Under the pieces are notes generated by a model, which was not told where the DNA came from, searched no databases, and worked only from the letters and a program-made list of their open reading frames with translations. This document shows positions 48,831 to 58,684 of a DNA stretch of 64,000 nucleotides, piece by piece. The stretch covers positions 186,001 through 250,000 of the forward strand of contig JAPFFF010000029.1 in the NCBI GenBank assembly GCA_039105265.1, given 5' to 3'. The position numbers and the translations under genes were made by a program. Each line of letters opens with the position of its first letter. Within the stretch, counting starts at the first letter, position 1. The stretch is from Tritrichomonas musculus. Lineage: Eukaryota; Parabasalia; Tritrichomonadida; Tritrichomonadidae.

Positions 48831-49223
48831 ATAATTTTAATTGCTCTTCATGGGTTGAAAAATATTTGCCAAATGATGTCTTTTTGTATTCAAAATGCAT
48901 AGATGATTATAATGGCAAAAATTGCTTGTTTACTAACAATAAGAAAGAAGAAGCTGAAAAACCAAAATGTGATAAAAAAGAAAAGCCAATTTCTACCAGA
49001 ATAATTAAACTTGTTTTCAAAACACAGGTTTTAAATCAAAAAGTTTAATTTTCATACTTTTTCGGATTATATATATGAAAAAGTTACTGATATCTGAAAT
49101 AACTATTCAATTTCAAAATTATCTTTGAAAATTTTTATTTTTTGAATTAAATTTTAAGTATTCATTCAATTTTTTAAATTTTTATTTGAGTTTTTTTGAT
49201 AAAAGAGTAATTGGCATCACTTT

Positions 49224-50525
49224 ATGTTTGTTTGTGAAACTCCAGAAGAAGCCATTATTCGGCTACACAATATGAACAAGTCTGTTCGTGTTATTAAATC
49301 ATGTTTGCATGTAGGATCTAACAGAATTCGCAATGCAATTAAATACTATGAAGATTACCACCAGATTCCACAACCGAAAAAGAAAGGAAGGCCAATAAAA
49401 GGATCAGAAGAAATCTTGGCAATGATAACAATGCTCACTGTAAATGATAGAACAATGACATGCTCGGAAATATCTCAGAAAATTTTTGAAGATGTATCTC
49501 TTATTATCTCGCCAACAACGGTTTTTCGCTTGAAAAAAAACTTAATTTTGAATACAAACCTCCAAAAATTCGACAGTTACTCACACAGTTACAAATATTT
49601 AACCGAATATTATTTGCTCATTCGATGCTCGCTAGCCAAGTTGATTTTACAAAGTTAATATTCTCGGATGAGAGTAGATTCTGAATTTTAAATGATGGTC
49701 AATTTAAATGGTACAGGAAAGGCGAATTCCAAGATAACATTTTCCAAGACAAAACAAAGTTCACATCAGGAATTATGGTTTTTGGAATTATCGGTGTTGA
49801 CTATAAGAGCAAACTCGTTATATCAACAAATTCAATCAATGATGTACAATATAGAGAAAACATTAAACAAAGCGGAATGTGTGCTGATCTTGATGAAAAA
49901 TATGGAAAAGGTCAATACCTTTTTGTCCCGGACGGAGCACCTGCTCACAACAGCTTTTGTACAACACTTCATTTGAAAAAAATATGTTCATACTTAAAAG
50001 TATGGCCCTCCAACAGACCCTATCTTAATCCAATCGAGCACCTGTGGGGGGCCATGAAGCGCATTTTAAAAACGATGAAAATCAATTCAAAAATTGAATT
50101 AATACAAAAAGTCAATGAAATTTGGGAAGCTTTCCCACAGAGTTCGATCAACAGTTTAGTACTCAGCTTTCATGGAAGATTGAGAATGGTAATTGCGGAT
50201 AATGGTCAATCAATTTCAGATAAATTAAGAAGCGGAATACATAAAGCTCCTCAAATTGTTCTCCCATATCGAAATGATCTTTTGGGTTTCAAAGATTTAG
50301 TTTGCTTGAACGACCCTGATGTTGATGATCAACCAGTTGAGTTCACTTCAAAAAGGAAATTTAATAATGATGAAGATATTTTACTATTAAGTCTGGTTGA
50401 CATACATGGAAGGAAGTGGAAATTGTTGTCAGAATTTTTTGTAGATAGAATACCAAATTCTTTGAAGAATAGATACAATTATATCAGGAATTGCAAGATA
50501 TATCAGAAGAATTGCATGTGCATTC
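49224..50525 (+). pseudogene. Tc1-like D34E transposase fused to a Myb/SANT domain
   Basis: The N-terminal frame (49224-49658) has the paired helix-turn-helix region (EEAIIRLHNMNKSVRVIKS and a GRPIKGSEE linker). A frame change around 49540 in an A run leads to FTKLIFSDESRF, the first catalytic Asp, then an in-frame TGA at 49681. An open frame to 50620 follows, containing YLFVPDGAPAHNS and RPYLNPIEHLWGAMKRIL, with 34 residues between Asp and Glu (D34E, Tc1 type). About 60 residues after the catalytic domain the same frame encodes KFNNDEDILLLSLVDIHGRK and LKNRYNYIRN, a Myb/SANT-like DNA-binding domain (50350-50490). Two breaks make it inactive now. The Myb part is joined in frame without a stop. 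Confidence 0.8.
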
Positions 50526-50526
50526 T

Positions 50527-50811
50527 TCATGTATTGTCTATAATAGTAATTATTTCATTATTTGTTAAAGATGGTGGCCTGCCTTCTGGTTGCGTTGGAT
50601 TTAAAGACTTAAAATGCTGATTCCTAACTGACCGTCGTGTTTTGTTAAAAGTATAAGCTATTTTAGCAAATAGAATGCTGCCTGTTTCTTTTTTGAAGGC
50701 AGATGAAAGAATTAAATTTGTTTTCAATGTCATAAATTTTAAATCATGCTTTTGTGAAGAAAAATTAAATATTTTAATCGGTTTCCGTAAGCCCTTGGCC
50801 CACGTCAACAC
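50527..50811 (-). pseudogene. N-terminal fragment of another transposase family
   Basis: A 94-residue minus-strand frame contains KIAYTFNKTRRSVRNQHFKS followed by LNPTQPEGRPPSLTNNEI, the pattern of helix-turn-helix and basic GRPP linker at the front of DDE transposases. The catalytic domain is absent, because the frame runs into the 3' end of the Tc1-Myb remnant. The plus-strand frame of that remnant reads 33 meaningless residues antisense to this fragment. The boundary between the two elements is thus near 50525. Confidence 0.5.
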
Positions 50812-51274
50812 AAACTAGTTAAAAAGATTTTTAAATAAATTAAAAAAAATTTTTTTTCTCCAACTGGGTCATATTATTCTTTTCGGCCGAATGCAGTACT
50901 TGAAGATTTTTTTATGTAAAGTATTCAAAAAGTTGCACTTTTACCGTGCCCTGTAGAAGTTTTGTAAAATAAACTATTCAATGAACGACCAAATAGCCGT
51001 ATTTTCCAAAACCGCCAAAGGGCTAGGTCATATTAAACTTTATAATATCATTCAATATTACTGAAGTATCATGTTATTTGGCAAAAATAAAGAATGAATT
51101 CTCATTTATCTCATATTGTCATATGAACTTTTTGCATTTTTTGTGTCAACGAACTTTGGAACAAACACTGTTCACTGTTTTTATATATTCAATGCCTTTT
51201 TTCAATAATTCTGTAAATATTGAAATTTTCAGTAATTTTATCAATCATTCAATTGATAGAATTTTTAAAAATAT
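50812..51274. other. intergenic upstream of the GH27 gene
   Basis: No gene recognised. ATTCAAAAAGTT occurs at 50923-50934. GCCCTTGGCCCACGTC and GGTCATATTATTCTTTTCGG stand out as less AT-rich and may be a transposon end. Confidence 0.4.
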
Positions 51275-53296
51275 ATGAATATTGGGATCTTTCTATTTTT
51301 TGCTGTTGCATTTTCTAAAACATTTTTAACACATATTAAAATTGATGGATATCCGATTCAATCATTTGCTACGACAAAACATGAGTATTTTATTTCAATC
51401 CCATATTCCAAACAGACTACTAGAATAGAAGCTTTTACAAATAATCCGCTCAAACCAGCTAGAATTAACAGTATCAACGGCGCAGAATTTTTAATGGGAT
51501 CTACTCTTCAATTAAACGGCTTTGATACATTTATTATTTCTTATGGATCACCTAAAACAGAAAAATCATCAAAAAAATATAAAGTTCATTTTGTTCAAGT
51601 TTCACCTATAACAATGCCCATTCATGTATCAAGTCATTCAAGATTAACTCCAAACGAAGAACCACAATCACCATTAATCAATTCTGCCAAAGTAATTGGA
51701 TCTCTTCCAAACACCGAATTTCAACATTATATCTCCACTACTGGTGAACGCCCAATTACATATACAGCTAACGGACTACCAAGCAGTCTTCAACTCAATG
51801 AAAACACCGGAATTATCACTGGCCGATCTCCTTCTGAAAAAGGAGAATATACTGTACAAATAACAGCCACGAATTCTTTTGGATCAGATTCTGTTAACAT
51901 CAAAATTGTCATTGGCGACAAACAACGCTTAACTCCAGTTCAAGGTTGGAGCTCCTGGTACACACAATCACAAGCGATATCCGAAGATGGCGTTTTAAAG
52001 ATGGCTGAGTCAGCAATTAAATCTCGCATCAATGATTACGGTTTTGTCTATCTCAACATTGACGATTGCTGGCAAGGCAACAGAACGGAAGAAAAACCTC
52101 CCAAACTCACCGGCAAACGCCCATTTATCAACAATGGTGTAACATATGGCGGATTTCCAAATATGACAAATTTGACCTCTTACATACACTCAATTGGCCT
52201 TAAAATTGGCATTTACTCTGGTCCGAAGCCATCTACTTACGCAGGCTTCCTTGGATCCTCCTCATTCAACAGCAGCGGAATGGACTACAACAACTTTTCA
52301 CCTTACAATGGAAACGACAACTCAAGAGGACCCAAATTTGATGACACAGGGTCCGGATCAGGTTCTGACGGACTCCCAGGCGTCTATCAACCATCTCAAT
52401 ATTACGGATCTTGGTTCTCAGGCTACGAATCGTCTCCAGGCGGGAAGGAAGTTGGTCCTTTTTGGTTTGGTGAGGTTGACGTTGCAACTTTTTCTGAATG
52501 GGGCTTTGATTTCATGAAATGGGACTGGCTTTTGTATGGAAACGTTACTCTTACTAAGGAGCTTACAAAAAGTTTGACTCAAGCATCTTCATCATCTGGT
52601 CGTTCAATCGTCTTGAGTCTCTCGAATAATGTAGGACACAATCACGAATTGATGCAATCTGTCAAGGATATCGGCGCATCTATGGCAAGGATAACAACTG
52701 ACATATCAGATAATTGGTTCTCAATGTCATCAGCGGCATCGGAAGCTCTTTATTTCATCGATATAGCAGGCAATGGATTTTATCCAGACCCAGATATGCT
52801 TCAAATCGGTTATATTGGCACTCCGAATGGCTTAAACACAAAGTTTCATAAAACGCATCTAGCAAAAGTTGAACAGTACTTCCAGCTGTCTTTTTGGGCA
52901 ATTTATCCTGCTCCAATGATTCTCAGCTGCGATCTTTCTCAGCTTGATGGCGATGACTTTACAATGGGATTATTAAAGAATCGAGAAGTGATCTTGATCA
53001 ATCAAGACAGCTTGGGAATACCATCTAAGAAGTTAAAAGATAATAGTGATGATGTCATTGTTAGAGAATTAGATGATGGATCAGTAGCATTGGGCGTTTT
53101 TAATTTTGTTATTATGGAACGAAATTTGAATATATATTTGGCCGATATTGAAAAAGTTACTGGTGTGAAATTCCCGAAAGGCGCTACACTTAGAAGTGTT
53201 TGGGAACAAAAAGATGTAGGCGTCGTTGATGGCAATTTTACAATAACTCTTGAAGGTCATCAAGGTTTATTGTATAAGCTTATCCCTATAGTTTAA
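51275..53296 (+). CDS. GH27 alpha-galactosidase-type glycosidase with Ig-like domain
   Basis: A 673-residue secreted enzyme. A signal peptide (MNIGIFLFFAVAFS) is followed by about 100 beta-rich residues. An Ig-like putative domain (He_PIG type, residues about 145-212) comes next, with LPSSLQLNENTGIITGRSPS and EYTVQITATNSFG. The GH27 barrel begins at about residue 217 with GWSSWYTQSQAISEDG and YLNIDDCWQG, then FMKWDWLLYG (nucleophile Asp417) and ARITTDISDNW (acid/base Asp476), ending in the beta-rich C-terminal domain. It should release terminal alpha-galactose or alpha-N-acetylgalactosamine from glycans such as mucins. The domain order is common in Bacteroidetes, and the gene is less AT-rich than its neighbours, so lateral transfer is likely. 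Confidence 0.93.
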   Translation: MNIGIFLFFAVAFSKTFLTHIKIDGYPIQSFATTKHEYFISIPYSKQTTRIEAFTNNPLKPARINSINGAEFLMGSTLQLNGFDTFIISYGSPKTEKSSKKYKVHFVQVSPITMPIHVSSHSRLTPNEEPQSPLINSAKVIGSLPNTEFQHYISTTGERPITYTANGLPSSLQLNENTGIITGRSPSEKGEYTVQITATNSFGSDSVNIKIVIGDKQRLTPVQGWSSWYTQSQAISEDGVLKMAESAIKSRINDYGFVYLNIDDCWQGNRTEEKPPKLTGKRPFINNGVTYGGFPNMTNLTSYIHSIGLKIGIYSGPKPSTYAGFLGSSSFNSSGMDYNNFSPYNGNDNSRGPKFDDTGSGSGSDGLPGVYQPSQYYGSWFSGYESSPGGKEVGPFWFGEVDVATFSEWGFDFMKWDWLLYGNVTLTKELTKSLTQASSSSGRSIVLSLSNNVGHNHELMQSVKDIGASMARITTDISDNWFSMSSAASEALYFIDIAGNGFYPDPDMLQIGYIGTPNGLNTKFHKTHLAKVEQYFQLSFWAIYPAPMILSCDLSQLDGDDFTMGLLKNREVILINQDSLGIPSKKLKDNSDDVIVRELDDGSVALGVFNFVIMERNLNIYLADIEKVTGVKFPKGATLRSVWEQKDVGVVDGNFTITLEGHQGLLYKLIPIV

Positions 53297-53418
53297 AAAA
53301 AAATATTAGTTATTTTAATCTAAGCTATTTTTTTTTTTGTTTTATTCTATTTTGATAGTAGTACTAAAAATGATTAGTCATTTTGTACTTTTTTTAAAAT
53401 GATTTATAACAAAAAAAT

Positions 53419-54453
53419 TTAGAGTTCTTCTTTTTGATCAGATGCTTCCGCTTTCTTGAATACAATATCATCTCCACGATTTTCAAATACAGATTCTTCT
53501 TCCTCTCTCTTTTCAATTAATTTCTGTTGTTGTTTTTCACGATTTTCTCTTGCTCTAATTTTGAGTTCAAAGTATGTATACATTATGACACCTACCATTG
53601 AAACAACAAGACCAGTGATCTTTTTAACTTTCTGTTCATGCGATTCGTACTTCTTAGGTGGAAACATAATAAGACCAAAGATGAAAATCAAGATTGTTTT
53701 TGTATGTCCAATAACTTGGAATGTAACAGGTCCAGTTTTACCAATCATGATAAAACCAATAACATTTCCATAAACAGCAAAAAGACCGGTTAATAAAATT
53801 AATCCAATCTCAAAACTTTGAAATTGATGAATTAAGATGCTCTTAGGACCATGCGTTTCGAAGCATAATGCACATAAGAAGCAAATCACAAATTCAGGAA
53901 GGGCGACCATTTGATTGATTTGTGGTCCAGTGATATTATATTCTGTTTGGGTATATGCTGAGCGAGATTGAAATACAGTAGTGGAAATAACAGCTGTGAG
54001 GGCAACTACTGAACCAACAACAGTGAACTCAACATCATTAACTGTGAATAAGCAAAGTCCAATAAGTAATATACCGAGGGATACAAGTGATTCTGTTGGC
54101 GTTGTTTTATGCTTAAAAACTAATTTGTATAAAACCATCATTGGAATGTTGCAAAGCTTTGAAAGTTGATAAAATCCAATTGAGTTGACTTTTAAGTTGA
54201 GATTCATAAAAACAATTGAAGCAACTCCAAATGCACCAGTTGTCCATTTATAAAGTGTTGGTACATTTGTTGGCCTTTTAATATATCCCATGTTGGCCAT
54301 TACATTTAAAAGAATTACAGATAAAATAAAATGATAGGAAGTCAGGAAAGTTGGGCATTCAAAGCCATAGTCATTCATGACTTTCTTATTAGTTAAAATA
54401 AGAGCGGTTGCAGTGCAGAAGGAAATACCAATAAGGACAAGTAAAAACGCCAT
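53419..54453 (-). CDS. nucleotide-sugar/triose-phosphate transporter family membrane protein (SLC35E3-like)
   Basis: A 344-residue protein with about ten hydrophobic helices between residues 1 and 295. It has the TPT/SLC35 motifs: TALILTNKKVMNDYGF at the start, FMNLNLKVNSIGFYQLSKLC in the middle, and TFQVIGHTKTILIFIFGLIM near the end. It most resembles SLC35E3-type transporters of the Golgi. Proteins of this family exchange nucleotide sugars for the nucleoside monophosphate to feed glycosylation; the substrate cannot be told from sequence. The cytosolic C-terminus is charged (REKQQQKLIEKREEEESVF). The frame is intact and the ATG at 54453 fits the first helix. Confidence 0.9.
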   Translation of the reverse strand: MAFLLVLIGISFCTATALILTNKKVMNDYGFECPTFLTSYHFILSVILLNVMANMGYIKRPTNVPTLYKWTTGAFGVASIVFMNLNLKVNSIGFYQLSKLCNIPMMVLYKLVFKHKTTPTESLVSLGILLIGLCLFTVNDVEFTVVGSVVALTAVISTTVFQSRSAYTQTEYNITGPQINQMVALPEFVICFLCALCFETHGPKSILIHQFQSFEIGLILLTGLFAVYGNVIGFIMIGKTGPVTFQVIGHTKTILIFIFGLIMFPPKKYESHEQKVKKITGLVVSMVGVIMYTYFELKIRARENREKQQQKLIEKREEEESVFENRGDDIVFKKAEASDQKEEL

Positions 54454-54639
54454 CTTGGTGAAGATTAATATGAGCTTTTGACCAAAAAATACACAATTTT
54501 TTGAAAAAAATATTCAAATTTCATAAGATAATTCAAACCATCATACACAAAATTTTTCGGTTACAATTTATTCAACCAGATTTTTTATTATTTACTTATT
54601 TATCATTTTTCTTAATATAATGCATGATTATATAAAATC

Positions 54640-54670
<31 letters not shown>

Positions 54671-55440
54671 AAACGTTTATAAAAAAAGAATGAATTTAAT
54701 TTTGAATTAGTAAACTCAAATTTCTACATTAATTCAATTAAAACCACGTTATTGATCGTTGTGGTAGGAAAAAAGCAAACTTTTGAGAAGATTTTATATT
54801 GAATGAAAATCGATGATTTTCTTCTTTTAGTGCTTTTTTAATAGGACACAAATTTATTATATATTCATAGATTCTATTTTAAAGTTAGCATAAAAAAGAA
54901 TTTTAGCTCCTGATCTAATTAAAATAATTTTCATTCTTTTTAATTCATTATTTGTTAAATACAATACTTTCAAAATTTAAAATCAGGGATACTTGATTTA
55001 AACCATCAAAAATACATGATTTAAGTAATCCATTTCATTCATTTTTTCAATCTAACTAAAAAAAACCAAGATTTTTTTTTTAATCTTCTAAGTTGCATAT
55101 CTTAGATTCACTAGTTGCCAACATCTTGAAGCTAGACATTTGATTAATTGGTTTTTATAGAGTAGATGCAAGGAGATTTTATTATCAAAAAGTTTGTTTT
55201 TCTAAGGTTTATAAAATTTTTTTTGAGAGAGTTTCGACGACTCTGTTTTTTGTTTTGAAAATTTTACACAAAATTGTAAAATTATTCAATTTAATTCTTA
55301 AAACGTCAATGAGAATACCTCATCATATTTTATATTTAAAGAACAGAAAATATTTTTATATTCATTTTATCTCAATTGATTATATTTTTGTGAGAAAATA
55401 AAATTATTTTTATTAAAAAAGTTTCAATTTTTTATTCCAG
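54454..55440. other. 1-kb intergenic region
   Basis: Divergent gap between the transporter and the pseudokinase genes. A poly(A) run of about 28 bases lies at 54641-54668. No coding frame or inverted-repeat element was recognised. Promoters of both genes are expected at its edges. Confidence 0.45.
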
Positions 55441-56754
55441 ATGACTGAAGAAGATGAGAAAGATTTAGAAATCAATGAAGATATTTTTTTAAATCTTCCA
55501 CCAGAGGCAAAACATTTGATCCAGTACGCTGAAGTTGGAAATCCGGAGTATATGGTTGAAGTTGGAAATAACTTTAGAAATGGAGAAAATGGATTCCCTA
55601 AAAGTGATGAATATGCAGTTAAATACTATAAACTTGCAGCAGATTTCATGAATGAAGATGGTTTAATTAAATACGCAGCAATGCTGGCTGAAGGCATTGG
55701 TATAGAACCAGATTTATATCTTGCCAAAAGGATTTTTAATTCAATTCCAAAAACAAGCAAACATTTTGCTGAAGCTAGAGATGCCAAACTTGCTATTAGC
55801 CATTGCTTATTTATTGCAATTTCTCCAATTACTCCAGAAGCTGATGAAGAACCTTATACAGATAATTATAAAATCGGAAAACTTGAGTTAACTGGCGAAA
55901 AAGTCATTATCGCAAAATCTGCAATTCCTCTTATTGTTATGGATGTTGATTTATGCCGATTTTTCGAACTCGCTACACCACCATTATTTCTTAAGTATTT
56001 TGGAGAATCGAAAAATGGGTATGACCGAAATTGTATATGGGGACCAATTAATCATTATTACACTTTACGCAATGCTATTCTCGATGAATTTAATCATAAG
56101 AAACAAGCAAATCGCCCACAATACGATGATACAACAAAATCAAAAATTATTTTCGCCATTGCTGTTGCAATGAGCAATCTCCATAGTTTTGGAATTTGGC
56201 ACTGCGATTTAAATCCAGAGAATGTATATCTTACGGAAAACAATGAACCAATGCTTTACAATATGTGCTATTCAATGCAAAGCCTCAAGTCTAATAAATT
56301 TATGGAAATCAGTTATGATACCCCTGTTGGAGCTTCAATGAGCCGATTATTCTGGTCTCCTGAATTATTGATTACTGTTGGTACAGGATTTCGACCATCA
56401 TATGATGTTTACTCATTTTCTATTCTACTATATACGATGTTTAATCACTATAGATTTATAGCGGACAATGGAACAGTAATTGATACATCGAATGCATCAA
56501 AAACAACATTATTAGATGTTAAAGATATTATTAAAGATGGTCATCGATATGAACGTGACATAAGATCTCCAATACCTGATGCTGCATGGAACTTAATTAA
56601 ACTTTGCTGGTGCTCCGATGAAAAGAAAAGACCAACTTTTGACAAAATTGTAGCATATTTAGTATCTGCTCCTCCATTGTTTGAAAAAACAAATAATGAA
56701 GAATACCGAAATTTCCAGCAGCAATTACTTTCTAGCCAGCAAGAACAAAAATAA
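55441..56754 (+). CDS. Sel1-repeat protein with degenerate kinase (pseudokinase) domain
   Basis: A 437-residue protein. Residues about 25-120 are Sel1/TPR-like (YAVKYYKLAADFMNEDGLIK, then YAAMLAEGIGIEPDLYLAKR). Residues about 145-425 fold like a tyrosine-kinase-like kinase, with the helix MSNLHSFGIWHCDLNPENVY, an SPELL segment in place of APE, PSYDVYSFSILLYTM and the C-lobe WCSDEKKRPTFDKIVAYL. The glycine loop is unrecognisable, HRDxKxxN is HCDLNPEN (Cys255, Asn258), and the DFG position reads LYNMCYS. The loss of the catalytic Lys and DFG Asp predicts a pseudokinase. Sel1 repeats suggest a scaffold for partner proteins. An intact frame implies selection for a non-catalytic role. Confidence 0.8.
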   Translation: MTEEDEKDLEINEDIFLNLPPEAKHLIQYAEVGNPEYMVEVGNNFRNGENGFPKSDEYAVKYYKLAADFMNEDGLIKYAAMLAEGIGIEPDLYLAKRIFNSIPKTSKHFAEARDAKLAISHCLFIAISPITPEADEEPYTDNYKIGKLELTGEKVIIAKSAIPLIVMDVDLCRFFELATPPLFLKYFGESKNGYDRNCIWGPINHYYTLRNAILDEFNHKKQANRPQYDDTTKSKIIFAIAVAMSNLHSFGIWHCDLNPENVYLTENNEPMLYNMCYSMQSLKSNKFMEISYDTPVGASMSRLFWSPELLITVGTGFRPSYDVYSFSILLYTMFNHYRFIADNGTVIDTSNASKTTLLDVKDIIKDGHRYERDIRSPIPDAAWNLIKLCWCSDEKKRPTFDKIVAYLVSAPPLFEKTNNEEYRNFQQQLLSSQQEQK

Positions 56755-56850
56755 CAGTATTACTTCACTTTTGATTTGTTTTGTTATTTCCATAATTTAA
56801 ATAAAATAAATTTTTTATTTTATTAATGTGATTTTTATAATAAAAAAAAA

Positions 56851-57612
56851 TTAGACTAAGACAGGTTGATCAAGTAAATCAGGGGTCGTTGTACCAATTG
56901 TATAAACTTGACCTGCTTCCCGTAAGGTTGATTCCATTAATCTCTGTAAATCATTTGGCGTTGCTTCAGGATTATTCCTAAAGGCTCTTGTTAAAGCTTG
57001 TGCGAATTGTCCTTTTTCAACTCTAGCTTCAGCTTCAATTGTTGCAGTCATTGTTTGCAATTTGGTTTCAGCAGAGAGTGAAAGAACATTTGGTGGAATA
57101 GGCTTTCCATTATGTGCTTTTTCTTGCAGATCCCATATTGTATCTTTATATGATGCATCTGTAAATAATGTGAGTCTTGAATTGGGATTCTTACAATGAA
57201 CAAGACAGTTGACAAGATCATCATCAATAATATTACCGTCGTCAAAAACAAGAGCTTCGTCAACACCATCCGTTTCATCTCCATTTAAATCTCTTACACC
57301 AGTTCCACGGCCAACATACATAAAAATGAGATGATTTTCAGTACTTTCTAAGAATGCTGCAAAGTATCGCATAAAGATGTTTGCATGAGGATTGTGAATG
57401 AAGAAAACCTGATATCCACGTTGCTTAATTATACGAGCGAGGTTGAATGCATCCATAATGGGACTTGATCCAGTATTGATTTGATAGCTTTTATAAGTGT
57501 TAATACAAATTAGAAAGATTTTATCCATTACTTGTGGAACATTCTGTATAGGAATTTGTTGAACATCGCGTGCAATCTCTTTTAAGCGTCGAATGGGATC
57601 AATCGATGACAT
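56851..57612 (-). CDS. metacaspase-like protein lacking catalytic His and Cys
   Basis: A 253-residue protein with the caspase-haemoglobinase fold of metacaspases (C14B). KIFLICINTYKSYQINTGSS at about 31-50 and a GYQVFFIHNPHANIFMRYF block precede the His box, which reads FMYVGRGTG with Arg102 where His is expected. The Cys box, normally DxCHSGT then DL, reads DASYKDTIWDL, with Ser154 for Cys and Tyr155 for the following His. Both catalytic residues are therefore changed. Active metacaspases cleave after Lys/Arg; this one should be inert and could act as a decoy or regulator, like the pseudo-metacaspases known in trypanosomes. The acidic DLNGDETDGVDEAL block after the His box, typical of the family, is kept. 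Confidence 0.85.
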   Translation of the reverse strand: MSSIDPIRRLKEIARDVQQIPIQNVPQVMDKIFLICINTYKSYQINTGSSPIMDAFNLARIIKQRGYQVFFIHNPHANIFMRYFAAFLESTENHLIFMYVGRGTGVRDLNGDETDGVDEALVFDDGNIIDDDLVNCLVHCKNPNSRLTLFTDASYKDTIWDLQEKAHNGKPIPPNVLSLSAETKLQTMTATIEAEARVEKGQFAQALTRAFRNNPEATPNDLQRLMESTLREAGQVYTIGTTTPDLLDQPVLV

Positions 57613-57970
57613 TCAAAAAATTAAAATTTATTAACGTATTCAATCGATTTTATGATATCAATCTGGTGAATTTTTTCATTTAATTTTTTCTATTTGCTTT
57701 TACAAAAAGTTAGTAATTAATTGATATATGAATTTTATTTGAGCCAATATCTTGAAATGGTAATTGCAATTCTAATATTTTTTTAGTTAGAAAATTAAAA
57801 TATACTTATACATTATCTTAGGACATGAAATAAATAAAATTTTATAAAATATATTAATATGAAAGCTTACAAAAAAGCAAATTATAAACTGATACTCGGT
57901 ATTTCTCTTATATTACAATTTTCTTTTAAGGAGAAGGAGCTTTAACAACTTTTATTGTGAAGAAAAAAAA
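57613..57970. other. intergenic region
   Basis: A 358-base AT-rich gap upstream of the pseudo-metacaspase gene and downstream of the coiled-coil gene, both on the minus strand. Nothing was recognised in it. Confidence 0.5.
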
Positions 57971-58363
57971 TCATTTGAGGCTTGCAATAGTCTGAAGTTC
58001 AATTTCTTGAGCTTTGGCAAGCTTTATAGCAGTTTGAACTTCCAATTCATGTGAATCCATCATTTGCTTTGAAATAATCTTTTTTATACCATCAAAATAA
58101 GAATTAAATTTATTATGAAATTGAGTTTCTGCGGCTTGCTTTGCTTCTGGTGGGAGCGCAGCATCAATCATTTTCGAGGTTGCTGTTCTTTGTTCATCAA
58201 GAGCGAGTATTTCACTTTCGAGTTGGTCTGAGGCAGATTTCAATTTTTTTGTTTCTTCTTGAACAATTTTTCTTTCGTCTATACATTGATTCAATCTCTC
58301 AAAAACATTCTGTTGTTGCGATTTATCAAAAAGAGCGAGGCATAATAAATCTATATTATTCAT
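57971..58363 (-). CDS. small coiled-coil protein
   Basis: A 130-residue, mainly helical protein. Heptad-like hydrophobic positions run from about residue 25 to 62 (ERLNQCIDERKIVQEETKKL, then ASDQLESEILALDEQRTA) and again near the C-terminus. There is no signal peptide or membrane segment. I recognise no family. Size and composition suit a subunit of a cytoskeletal, kinetochore or flagellar complex, but the sequence does not decide. The ATG at 58363 is well placed and the frame is intact. Confidence 0.65.
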   Translation of the reverse strand: MNNIDLLCLALFDKSQQQNVFERLNQCIDERKIVQEETKKLKSASDQLESEILALDEQRTATSKMIDAALPPEAKQAAETQFHNKFNSYFDGIKKIISKQMMDSHELEVQTAIKLAKAQEIELQTIASLK

Positions 58364-58684
58364 TCAGAAAATCTCTTAAAAGTGCCAAAAATATAATATC
58401 TTTACCAATTTATTCAATATTGAGAAAACTCATAGAATCAAAAAATTTTGATGATTAAACAAAGAAACATGTTTTACAGCAAGGTTATCTTAAAAATGAG
58501 ATTTATGAGTCAATTTTTTCCCCATTTACCTTTTGAATTTTAATTTGGGGGTACATAATTATAATATATATCAACATATAATAAAAATGGTGGTTTAATA
58601 CTAAATATTTTTTTTTTTTTTTTTTAAATAATTTTGTCATGAAGACATATCAGAATATATAAAGCATTATTTAAATAACGTTAT
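58364..58684. other. intergenic region
   Basis: A 321-base gap, AT-rich with a T run near 58611-58624. No gene recognised. Confidence 0.5.

Noticed and set aside
53002-53263. Minus-strand frames inside the GH27 gene and many similar frames inside other genes
   Set aside because: They lie wholly within strongly supported genes on the other strand or in another frame and show no family pattern.
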